In this document: one piece after another, positions 1 through 4,449 of the stretch
Position numbering within the stretch: the first letter of the stretch is position 1
Layout of the letters: each line of letters opens with the position of its first letter
NCBI GenBank assembly: GCA_030614585.1
Contig: JAUWTT010000222.1
Span: forward strand, 1-6,744
Direction of reading: 5' to 3'
DNA length: 6,744 bases
Source: Acidobacteriota bacterium
GTDB taxonomy: Bacteria; Acidobacteriota; UBA6911; RPQK01; JAPXNP01
Notes under the pieces: generated by a model
Told to the model about the DNA's origin: nothing
Databases searched by the model: none
Seen by the model: the letters and a program-made list of their open reading frames with translations, nothing else
Position numbers and translations under genes: made by a program

Positions 1-39
1 AGCTTGGTCTCCGAGGTGTTTTCTGATGGTTTCGATCAT
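1..39 (-). CDS. 5' end of a leftward gene, cut by the window edge
   Basis: An ATG at 39-37 on the minus strand opens a frame that stays open to the window edge and gives MIETIRKHLGDQA. It is preceded by an excellent ribosome binding site, AGGAGG, with a spacer of about 5 bases, which makes a real start likely although only 13 codons are visible. The N-terminus vaguely resembles class I fructose-bisphosphate aldolases, which often begin with a short helix of this kind, but 13 residues cannot establish a family. A weak -10-like TACAAT lies upstream on the minus strand at 71-66, with no clear -35 box. Confidence 0.6.
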   Translation of the reverse strand, partial: MIETIRKHLGDQA

Positions 40-93
40 GGTGTCCTCCTGTTTTCGAGGGGAACATTGTACGGCATCCGCCCGCCGCTTCCA

Positions 94-125
94 TTTCGGA
101 TTTTGGATTTCGAATTTCGGATTTT
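94..125. repeat. TTCGAA-centred low-complexity intergenic repeat
   Basis: The segment repeats the word GGATTT three times with TTCG between the copies, and is roughly palindromic around TTCGAA. Strings of the form AATCCGAAATTCGAAATCC are, from general experience, common dispersed intergenic repeats in genomes of several environmental phyla. Only one copy is visible here, so dispersal cannot be shown from this window. Confidence 0.4.
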
Positions 126-162
126 CCCCCACCCGCCCGGGAGTACCGGGAAAAAGGAGAAA

Positions 163-257
163 CGGTGCCATTTAGGAAACGGTGGCTTAGGGTCTTGGGG
201 AGACTCTGCGTTCACGAACCACCATTCATGTTCCCAAGTTCCTAAAGGCTGGCACCG
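163..257. repeat. Imperfect inverted repeat enclosing about 60 bases
   Basis: The left arm CGGTGCCATTTAGGAA (163-178) matches the reverse complement of the right arm at 239-257, apart from three extra bases (GCC) in the right arm. A further GGTGG/CCACC pair lies inside. The enclosed bases have no convincing gene. It could be a small foldback element, a REP-like sequence, or the remnant of a mobile element. No flanking target duplication was identified. Confidence 0.4.
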
Positions 258-449
258 AACCTGAAATGCGATCCTCGGGACGGTTCTTCGAGAGGGAAAT
301 CGGTATCCTACGGAAGTTGGGCCGCCGAGGAGGCAGGTGGCACCTGGGTTATCAGAAACCAATCTGACTTCGTAATGGGTTGTGCTGAGTTGGATGCCTG
401 CACCTTTCTGATGATCCTCTGTTTTCCTGTGTTCTCTATGGATGAGTTT

Positions 450-524
450 GCCTAACGGTCCGAGTTCACGGGACCAAAGCCGCGCTCGCGCGGATTTGGG
501 TCCCGTGGAACGAGCGTGTTAGGC
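450..524 (-). other. attC recombination site (59-base element) of cassette B
   Basis: The outer 7-bp cores are fully complementary: GCCTAAC at 450-456 and GTTAGGC at 518-524. Inside are unpaired spacers (457-463 and 512-517), then a 12-bp stem of 464-475 with 499-511 that leaves one G unpaired on the + strand (507 or 508). The tip is a further hairpin, CCGCG (480-484) with CGCGG (489-493). Paired cores, central spacers and an extrahelical G are the hallmarks of integron attC sites, which are recombined as the folded bottom strand. In cassette sense this site reads leftward: R'' at 524-518, R' at 456-450, with the cut expected between 456 and 455. It lies 43 bases past the stop of the methyltransferase-like gene, the usual place for an attC. 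Confidence 0.85.
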
Positions 525-567
525 GACTGTCGCACTTCATTCTTGAACTCAGGCACCGCGTTTCTCT

Positions 568-1134
568 TCATCCCCGAGGCGATGGAAGATACCTTGGCAC
601 TTCCTCACAGTAGTGCTCGTATTCTGACCCGAATATCCGTTCCAAGTGTTCTTCCTCTGTCCGTACCATCATATGGACCATTGCGCCATATATCAGAATC
701 CATCCCAAACCATATATAGATGGCCATAAGAGCGCAAATCCGATGACCACTAGACTGTAAGCGACAATCTGAGGATTCCTGCTGTATCGATAGAAGCCTG
801 AACGATACAGACTTCCAGTCTGCTGACCCAAGGCTTTACGTAATCCCAGGCTGATCATTGACCAGAGAGTGGCCACTGTGCCAATAGCAAGAATGCCGAA
901 CCCAACTGCACTATGGAATTCGTTGTCCGGAAGAGATGGAAGAGCTGGCCATCTAGCGGGAAGGAAGGTATAGGAGAGATTCGCATGAAGAGCAAAGACA
1001 AGACACTCGAGTGATGTTGAGAATGCAGAAAGCCTATCTCTTCTTTTATATTCCCTTCGGACTGTAACTCGGAAGACCAGATAGCCGAAGAGGACCATGA
1101 GGGATGACAGGATCAAGTATGAAGCGATTTTCAT
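568..1134 (-). CDS. Isoprenylcysteine carboxyl methyltransferase-like membrane protein
   Basis: The 188-residue product resembles the ICMT/phospholipid methyltransferase family: integral membrane enzymes that methylate carboxyl groups or lipids with S-adenosylmethionine. Membrane segments are seen near residues 4-24, 42-58, 74-98 and 122-157. The family signature is in the C-terminal half: SGFYRYSRNPQ (112-122), which matches the usual GxYRxxRNPxY, then RTEEEHL (158-164), FGSEYEHY (168-175) and VPRYLP (179-184). The ATG at 1134 is preferred because GAGG lies 8 bases upstream. An in-frame TTG at 1164 would add ten residues but has a weaker site. It is the second gene of cassette B, followed by attC. 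Bacteria lack prenylated CAAX proteins, so the substrate is unknown. The family call is firm; the reaction is not. Confidence 0.8.
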   Translation of the reverse strand: MKIASYLILSSLMVLFGYLVFRVTVRREYKRRDRLSAFSTSLECLVFALHANLSYTFLPARWPALPSLPDNEFHSAVGFGILAIGTVATLWSMISLGLRKALGQQTGSLYRSGFYRYSRNPQIVAYSLVVIGFALLWPSIYGLGWILIYGAMVHMMVRTEEEHLERIFGSEYEHYCEEVPRYLPSPRG

Positions 1135-1192
1135 GAGGAAGTCCTCATCTTCGATCTGCAACAATCGAGGATCTTGTGCTGCTTCATACTGA

Positions 1193-1211
1193 TTATCTGG
1201 TTTCCAGATAA
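1193..1211. promoter_or_regulatory. Perfect 8-bp palindrome between the two cassette B genes
   Basis: TTATCTGG (1193-1200) and CCAGATAA (1204-1211) are exact reverse complements with a 3-base TTT loop. A further copy of the right half with its loop, TTTCCAGATAA, lies at 1230-1240, and CCAGATA recurs at 1249-1255. The palindrome sits just past the stop of the zinc-finger gene and upstream of the methyltransferase-like gene. It could be an operator with half-site repeats or an RNA hairpin between the two genes. It lacks a T-run on the minus-strand side, so it is a poor terminator. Confidence 0.45.
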
Positions 1212-1216
1212 GTCCG

Positions 1217-1441
1217 TTAACTGTGCTTGTTTCCAGATAATACGCTCACCAGATACGGGAGTCGAGCCAGGCGTTCCCGCCCTTTGGAGCGCGCTGCTTC
1301 ACCTTTCTTCCGTCTGGCTTCAGCGGCGCAAACTGTGCTGCAGTAGTGCTCACTCTTCCGGTGTAACGGTCTACCGCATGCTACGCAAGCGGAAGGGTTA
1401 CCTGAGCGAGGTGGTACGACGACTTTTTTCTTCCGGGTCAT
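1217..1441 (-). CDS. Small basic zinc-finger protein
   Basis: The 74-residue product has one clear feature: CVACG at 19-23 and YCSTVC at 33-38, giving a C-x2-C-x11-C-x3-C zinc site (C19, C22, C34, C38), much like the short Zn-ribbon families typified by DUF2116. The N-terminus (RKKK) and the tail after the finger (RRKKGEAARSKGRERLARL) are strongly basic, which fits nucleic-acid binding, though this is inference. The start is uncertain: ATG at 1441 or in-frame GTG at 1447. Neither has a good ribosome binding site. A six-codon frame, ATG 1464 to TGA 1446-1444, ends three bases before the ATG and could couple translation. It is the first gene of cassette B, close to the boundary as cassette genes usually are. 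A rightward frame over the same bases lacks any motif. Confidence 0.6.
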   Translation of the reverse strand: MTRKKKVVVPPRSGNPSACVACGRPLHRKSEHYCSTVCAAEARRKKGEAARSKGRERLARLPYLVSVLSGNKHS

Positions 1442-1472
1442 TGTCACTTCAGAGATGTGCCCATGATTTCGA

Positions 1473-1532
1473 GCCCAACGCGTAAACTCAGCCGCGCGGC
1501 TTTGCCGCGTCGACTGGAGTGCGTTGTTGGGC
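1473..1532 (-). other. attC recombination site (59-base element) of cassette A
   Basis: The cores GCCCAAC (1473-1479) and GTTGGGC (1526-1532) are fully complementary. Unpaired spacers follow (1480-1485 and 1521-1525), then ACTCAG (1486-1491) pairs with CTGGAGT (1514-1520), leaving one + strand G unpaired. The tip is CGCGGC-TTT-GCCGCG (1495-1509). On the minus strand R' reads GCGTTGGGC, the classical form, and the extrahelical G sits in the L'' arm of the bottom strand, as in known attC sites. Both points set the orientation leftward. The site overlaps the last 14 codons and the stop of the higA-like gene. Confidence 0.87.
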
Positions 1533-1826
1533 TACAACAGCGGTCCAGGGCCTGATTCTTGTCAACACAGGACCCATCTTGCGCTCCGCAACCTCAGTGT
1601 CGTGTGCGGCCTGAGCGCGCAACCAATAACCGTTTGACAAGCCAAAAAACTTGCACAACCGCAGATCGGTATCTGCCGTGACGGCGCGTTTACCCGCAAC
1701 AATCTCACTAATGCGCTGTGCGGGAACATCGATCTCTTTGGCCAAACGATACTGGCTCAGCCCCATTGGCTTGAGAAACTCTTCGAGCAGGATCTCACCG
1801 GGGGTTACAGGTTTGAGTTTACTCAT
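1488..1826 (-). CDS. higA: HigA-family antitoxin (XRE helix-turn-helix)
   Basis: The 112-residue product is a DNA-binding antitoxin of the HigA/VapI type that would bind and neutralise the toxin encoded just upstream and repress the shared promoter. The opening PVTPGEILLEEFLKPMGLSQYRLAKEI is characteristic, followed by the helix-turn-helix (about 21-48) and the conserved TADTDLRLCKFFGLSNGYWLRAQ (50-72). The start is the ATG at 1826, with GAGGTG 8 bases upstream. That site overlaps the toxin's stop, so the two are probably translationally coupled. Residues 99-112 and the stop lie inside attC, so the C-terminal tail (about 92-112, AVVAQQRTPVDAAKPRG at the end) extends past the part I recognise as typical of the family and is partly dictated by the recombination site. 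Confidence 0.92.
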   Translation of the reverse strand: MSKLKPVTPGEILLEEFLKPMGLSQYRLAKEIDVPAQRISEIVAGKRAVTADTDLRLCKFFGLSNGYWLRAQAAHDTEVAERKMGPVLTRIRPWTAVVAQQRTPVDAAKPRG

Positions 1827-1838
1827 GATTCATTCACC

Positions 1839-2117
1839 TCAGTGGTAATCCACGATTTCAACATCTTCTGCCCCCGCTTTCCTCCAACGAAAGCAGACGC
1901 GCCATTGATCGTTAATACGAATGCTAAACTGGCCGGCGCGGTCACCTTTAAGTGCTTCAAGGTGATTTCCGGGGGGTATCCTCAGATCCTCGAGTCGGCC
2001 GGCAATTTCGAGTTGCCTCAGCTTCCTTCGTGCTATCGCTGCGATGTTCACGAACCGCTTCACGCGGACGCCTTTTGATAGAGCTTCAGTATCACCACAC
2101 CTGAAGGATCTAACCAT
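1839..2117 (-). CDS. higB: HigB-family toxin (RelE/ParE superfamily mRNA interferase)
   Basis: The 92-residue product is a HigB toxin, a ribosome-dependent mRNA endonuclease in characterised members. Family marks are the start MVRSFR, RKLRQLEIAGRLEDLRIPPGN (31-51), the core LEALKGDRAGQFSIRINDQWRVCF (53-76) and the final VDYH (89-92). Length is normal and the frame is intact. The order, toxin first then antitoxin, is typical of higBA. The ATG at 2117 lacks a ribosome binding site. A TAATAT at 2129-2124 could be a -10 box, which would place the transcript start about at the ATG, so a leaderless message is possible. Four 16-bp repeats lie directly upstream and probably include the HigA operator. 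Confidence 0.9.
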   Translation of the reverse strand: MVRSFRCGDTEALSKGVRVKRFVNIAAIARRKLRQLEIAGRLEDLRIPPGNHLEALKGDRAGQFSIRINDQWRVCFRWRKAGAEDVEIVDYH

Positions 2118-2120
2118 GTC

Positions 2121-2184
2121 AAGATATTAACACATTGCGTGATTAACGTGACGCGTGATTAACGTAACACGTGATGAAGCGGCC
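2121..2184 (-). promoter_or_regulatory. Four 16-bp tandem repeats upstream of higB, likely operator
   Basis: On the minus strand, units 2168-2153 (GTTACGTTAATCACGC) and 2152-2137 (GTCACGTTAATCACGC) differ at one base. A degenerate unit upstream (2184-2169) keeps TT and ATCACG, and one downstream (2136-2121) keeps GTTAAT, all in an exact 16-base register. The last unit contains TAATAT (2129-2124), a possible -10 box. HigA antitoxins repress their own promoter, so these repeats are likely binding sites. The array touches the cassette boundary core at 2182-2188. Confidence 0.6.
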
Positions 2185-2192
2185 TAACCGGG

Positions 2193-2280
2193 AAAATTCA
2201 AAAACTCACCACACAAGACACACGGATCACCGAGAATCACCAAGACCGTGTTTCGTTGGTACCCTTGGTGTCTTTGTGGT
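2193..2280 (-). terminator. Long imperfect inverted repeat at the end of the nrdR-thiL-DUF2062 operon
   Basis: ACCACACAAGACAC (2208-2221) pairs with GTGTCTTTGTGGT (2268-2280) with a one-base bulge. On the minus strand the stem is followed by two T-runs (TTTTTGAATTTT, 2204-2193), as in an intrinsic terminator. The string ACCACAAAGACACCAAGG is also of a kind that recurs between genes in many environmental genomes. The right arm and part of the loop lie inside the end of the DUF2062 frame. Terminator function is inferred; the loop is long (about 46 bases), which weakens the case. Confidence 0.4.
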
Positions 2281-2752
2281 TCATATTATCCCGCGACACT
2301 TCGAATCTCTTCCGGTAGTTTCTAACCAGTATCAAAGCGACAGGATACGCAAGGCAGGCAAGAAGAGTACACAGGATCAAGGAACCAACAAAAGCGGGGA
2401 TCAGCAATCTCCACTGGTTGGCCAGCCAAACCCAAAACTCGCTGCCGAACAGATCGAGAAGCCCGATGGCAGGAAAACTCACACCTTTGGGCATACCGAG
2501 GACCTTAACTCCCAGCCAGGTCGCCAAACCATAGTACGGGACAACAATCCAAGGGACATTCGACCACACTCCCAGCATTGTTGCGACCTTGTTGAGTCGA
2601 AACAGGAGAATACTGAGAACTCCAAGGACCGTGTGCAGCCCTAGCAGAGGCGAAAACCCAAGAAAGACACCCCACGCAAAAGCAAAAGCAGTGCGCTCAG
2701 GGGTATCAGGTACTCTGGATAGTGCGACAGCCAGTTCGCGCAATAGCTTCAC
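2237..2752 (-). CDS. DUF2062 family integral membrane protein
   Basis: The 171-residue product is a small membrane protein of the DUF2062 family, function unknown. Its signature runs through TPERTAFAFAWGVFLGFSPLLGLH (17-40) and FRLNKVATMLGVWSNVPW (51-68). Hydrophobic segments lie at about 22-52, 66-86 and 115-144. The start is a GTG whose bases form GTGA with the thiL stop, a 4-base overlap that suggests coupled translation; an AAGGA lies too far upstream (about 15 bases) to be a strong site of its own. The last 14 or so residues (from about NMNHKDTKGTNETRSW) are encoded by an inverted repeat of intergenic type, so the original C-terminus has probably been replaced or extended. Confidence 0.85.
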   Translation of the reverse strand: MKLLRELAVALSRVPDTPERTAFAFAWGVFLGFSPLLGLHTVLGVLSILLFRLNKVATMLGVWSNVPWIVVPYYGLATWLGVKVLGMPKGVSFPAIGLLDLFGSEFWVWLANQWRLLIPAFVGSLILCTLLACLAYPVALILVRNYRKRFEVSRDNMNHKDTKGTNETRSW

Positions 2753-3780
2753 GAGAAGTGATCAAATCCTTTCCGGTGGTACACTTCGCTTCCCGAGTCC
2801 GACACCAGTCGCAACTCTGCCTCGCCACTGACGATTCTTCCAATCACCCTATAAGGGGAAAAGGCAGGAGGATAACTCTGTTTCAGGCGTTCCAGTTGTT
2901 CCTGGGAACAAGTGAATAGGAGAGCGTAGTCTTCTCCCCCATCGAGTATCAATTCCCTGGAAGCAGGCGTGATCCGATCTGCACCTGGAGGCACAGGGAT
3001 ATCTTCAACGCGGATTTCTGCGGAGCATTTGCTCTCCTCCAATATGTGCAGCAAGTCGCAGCCCAAACCGTCGCTAACATCGATCATGGAATTGGCAAGC
3101 TCATGCTCCTGGAGCCACATAGCCGCCTCTAAGTGGATCTCCGGAAGAAAATGGGCAAGTAACCATCGATAAGAATCCGGACCGTCTGCCCAGCTTTCAA
3201 GCGAAGGAAGATCGGCTATTTCACTCATACACTTTGACGACCTCTGTCGAATCAGGCGGAGACCAAGTTCCGATACTCCCACATCTCCTATCAGGATAAT
3301 TGAATCGCCTCCCTTGGCTCCGGAGCGGTACAGAGGGCCTTTTGAAGCCAGGTAGCCGACCACACTGACGCTGACCACAACTTTCTCGCTTCGAGAAAGA
3401 TCGCCGCCCATCAGGGGAATCTCAAAGCGATCGCATTCTTCGAGAAACCCAATAATGAACTTCTCGAAATACTCTCCCAGCAATGAAACAGGAAGCCCGA
3501 GACTGAGAAGACAGGCATAAGGGCGCGCTCCCATGGCTGCAAGATCACTCAAATTAACAAGAAGTGACTTTCGTCCAAGGAAATACGGATTGATCCAGTC
3601 GCGTCGGAAATGGACTTCCTCGATGAGCAAATCTGCACTCATCGCAACCGATGCTGCGAAGGAAGGATCAAAAACGGCACAATCGTCCCCTATGCAGCAA
3701 AGCAATGATGGAGGAATTCTCTGGGCGGATGCCCTGATTTTTCTAATCAGGTCAAATTCTGAACTCAGGTCCGACTTCAA
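2749..3780 (-). CDS. thiL: Thiamine-monophosphate kinase
   Basis: ThiL phosphorylates thiamine monophosphate with ATP to give thiamine diphosphate, the active cofactor; it acts in the cytoplasm. The 343-residue product has the usual length and motifs of the PurM/ThiL fold: N-terminal EFDLIRKI (8-15), metal-binding GDDCAVF (31-37), SADLLIEEVHF (48-58), NLSDLAAMGA (76-85), GGDLSRS (125-131), MIDVSDGL (232-239), GGEDYALLFT (281-290) and the closing GFDHF (338-342). The start is TTG at 3780, overlapping the nrdR stop as TTGA; the next in-frame methionine (residue 47) would remove GDD, so the TTG is needed. It is the middle gene of an overlapping three-gene operon. Key acidic residues are all present. 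Confidence 0.95.
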   Translation of the reverse strand: MKSDLSSEFDLIRKIRASAQRIPPSLLCCIGDDCAVFDPSFAASVAMSADLLIEEVHFRRDWINPYFLGRKSLLVNLSDLAAMGARPYACLLSLGLPVSLLGEYFEKFIIGFLEECDRFEIPLMGGDLSRSEKVVVSVSVVGYLASKGPLYRSGAKGGDSIILIGDVGVSELGLRLIRQRSSKCMSEIADLPSLESWADGPDSYRWLLAHFLPEIHLEAAMWLQEHELANSMIDVSDGLGCDLLHILEESKCSAEIRVEDIPVPPGADRITPASRELILDGGEDYALLFTCSQEQLERLKQSYPPAFSPYRVIGRIVSGEAELRLVSDSGSEVYHRKGFDHFS

Positions 3781-4232
3781 TTATTCTTCACAAGTTGGTT
3801 GATTTCGTCCATGAACTCACGGACGTCTTTGAAATCGAGGTAGACAGATGCAAAGCGGACATAAGCCACTTTGTCGAGTTGTCGCAAACCTTGCATCAGG
3901 AATTCCCCGATCTCGATCGAGGATATCTCTCGAGCAGGTGAGTCCAAGACTCGCTTCTCCACAGCGTCCACCAAGTCATCCATCTGCTGAGGAGAAACCG
4001 GTCGTTTCTCACAGGCCCTCATGATCCCTCTCGCCACTTTTGAACGCAAGAAACGCTCTCGCTGTCCATTCTTCTTGACCACCATATAGTGAATATCCTC
4101 AATCTGCTCGTAAGTCGTAAACCGGCGGTCGCAATCGAGGCACACTCTTCGCCTGCGCGTTGCTCTCCCGTCACGGATTTCACGGGAATCGACGACTCGA
4201 TCGTTGCTCTGATCACAAAATGGGCAGCGCAT
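3777..4232 (-). CDS. nrdR: Transcriptional repressor NrdR
   Basis: NrdR is a nucleotide-sensing repressor of ribonucleotide reductase genes. The 151-residue product has the normal length and both domains: a zinc ribbon, MRCPFC...CLDC (C3, C6, C31, C34), with the typical VVDSREIRDGRATRRRRVC (13-31) and RFTTYE (37-42), then the ATP-cone (about 46-136) with VVKKNGQRERF (51-61), RACEKRPVS (72-80) and the conserved RFASVYLDF (126-134). The ATG at 4232 is fixed by the universal MRCPFC start, yet no ribosome binding site is visible before it. It heads the nrdR-thiL-DUF2062 operon and is divergent from the sigma factor gene. No ribonucleotide reductase gene and no clear NrdR box are in the window. 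Confidence 0.97.
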   Translation of the reverse strand: MRCPFCDQSNDRVVDSREIRDGRATRRRRVCLDCDRRFTTYEQIEDIHYMVVKKNGQRERFLRSKVARGIMRACEKRPVSPQQMDDLVDAVEKRVLDSPAREISSIEIGEFLMQGLRQLDKVAYVRFASVYLDFKDVREFMDEINQLVKNN

Positions 4233-4382
4233 AAAGCATCAATACTACAAGCGAACTCAGGTTCCGCGGCGAGCAATAGAACACAATCCCGCCATTAACC
4301 TTATTATTCCAGTTGTACTTACCATAAAATAGGGGCGGGGGCTAACTCTAACGACTCAGTTGTCGCCATTATTCGATATCGC

Positions 4383-4410
4383 GAACTTTTTTTCTCCGGA
4401 TTCCGTTGAT
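4383..4410 (+). promoter_or_regulatory. Candidate ECF-type promoter of the sigma factor operon
   Basis: GAACTT at 4383-4388, a 16-base spacer and GTTGAT at 4405-4410 resemble the GAACTT/TCTGA pattern of RpoE-like sigma factors. The -35 part is good, the -10 part only partial. A transcript start near 4417 would leave about 33 bases before the coding start. Self-activation is common for ECF operons, so this would be an autoregulatory promoter. The nearby short palindromes at 4359-4372 (CGAC/GTCG) and 4375-4382 (CGATATCG) were noted but not assigned. Confidence 0.3.
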
Positions 4411-4436
4411 AGTAGCTGATGGGTCCGGGAAACAAC

Positions 4437-4442
4437 TAAGGA
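4437..4442 (+). promoter_or_regulatory. Ribosome binding site that fixes the TTG start of the sigma factor
   Basis: TAAGGA at 4437-4442 lies 7 bases before the TTG at 4450. No in-frame ATG occurs before residue 34, which is inside region 2, so the TTG is the only workable start. Confidence 0.65.
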
Positions 4443-4449
4443 ATCATAC

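Larger units (their letters stand above)
40..449. other. Non-coding stretch with repeat-like segments
   Basis: No convincing gene is seen in these 410 bases. Open frames exist on both strands but lack ribosome binding sites and family resemblance. The stretch holds a TTCGAA-centred, low-complexity string (94-125), an inverted repeat with arms at 163-178 and 239-257, and, at about 414-445, a string of the GAACACAGGAAAACAGAGG type (read on the minus strand). Such strings recur between genes in many environmental genomes. It lies between the leftward partial gene and the first attC site. Confidence 0.5.
456..1478 (-). mobile_element. Integron-type gene cassette B (zinc-finger protein plus methyltransferase-like protein)
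   Basis: Expected G^TT cuts in the R' cores of the two attC sites bound a 1023-bp cassette read on the minus strand. It begins with TTGGGC (1478-1473), carries a small zinc-finger gene whose start lies only 37 bases inside, then a membrane methyltransferase-like gene, and ends with the attC at 524-450. The short leader, the common direction of both genes and the terminal attC fit the standard cassette plan, although two genes per cassette is less common than one. No integrase or attI is visible. Confidence 0.75.
1479..2187 (-). mobile_element. Integron-type gene cassette A (HigB-HigA toxin-antitoxin)
   Basis: The cassette runs on the minus strand from a GTTAGGC core at 2188-2182 to the attC at 1532-1473, with expected cuts at 2188/2187 and 1479/1478, giving 709 bp. 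It holds a repeat-bearing control region, the toxin and the antitoxin. The left-hand end is well supported by the attC. The right-hand end rests on a single 7-base core: no partner core completing an attC is found in the following 100 bases. So this is either the junction with an attI-like or secondary site, or a chance match. Toxin-antitoxin cassettes with their own promoter are typical of large cassette arrays. Confidence 0.65.

Noticed and set aside
316..322. GTTGGGC as part of another attC in the left non-coding region
   Set aside because: No matching RYYYAAC core at a suitable distance and no stem between; likely chance.
36..362. 108-codon open frame on the minus strand (and an 86-codon frame opposite it)
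   Set aside because: It runs through two repeat-like segments, has no ribosome binding site, resembles no family known to me, and overlaps the much better supported start at 39.
1174..1485. 103-codon rightward frame over the zinc-finger gene
   Set aside because: No domain or motif, no ribosome binding site, and it runs against the direction of the cassettes; the minus frame has a clear Cys4 motif.
2182..2188. GCCTAAC as one end of a third complete attC
   Set aside because: No complementary GTTAGGC-like core or paired inner stem is found in the adjoining 100 bases; kept only as a possible boundary core.
2171..2644. 157-codon rightward frame antisense to the DUF2062 gene
   Set aside because: Low-complexity polar sequence with no family resemblance; the opposite strand encodes a recognisable membrane protein.
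4233..4449. NrdR box in the nrdR-sigma intergenic region
   Set aside because: No convincing ACACWATATATWGTGT-like palindrome could be seen; only short unrelated palindromes are present.
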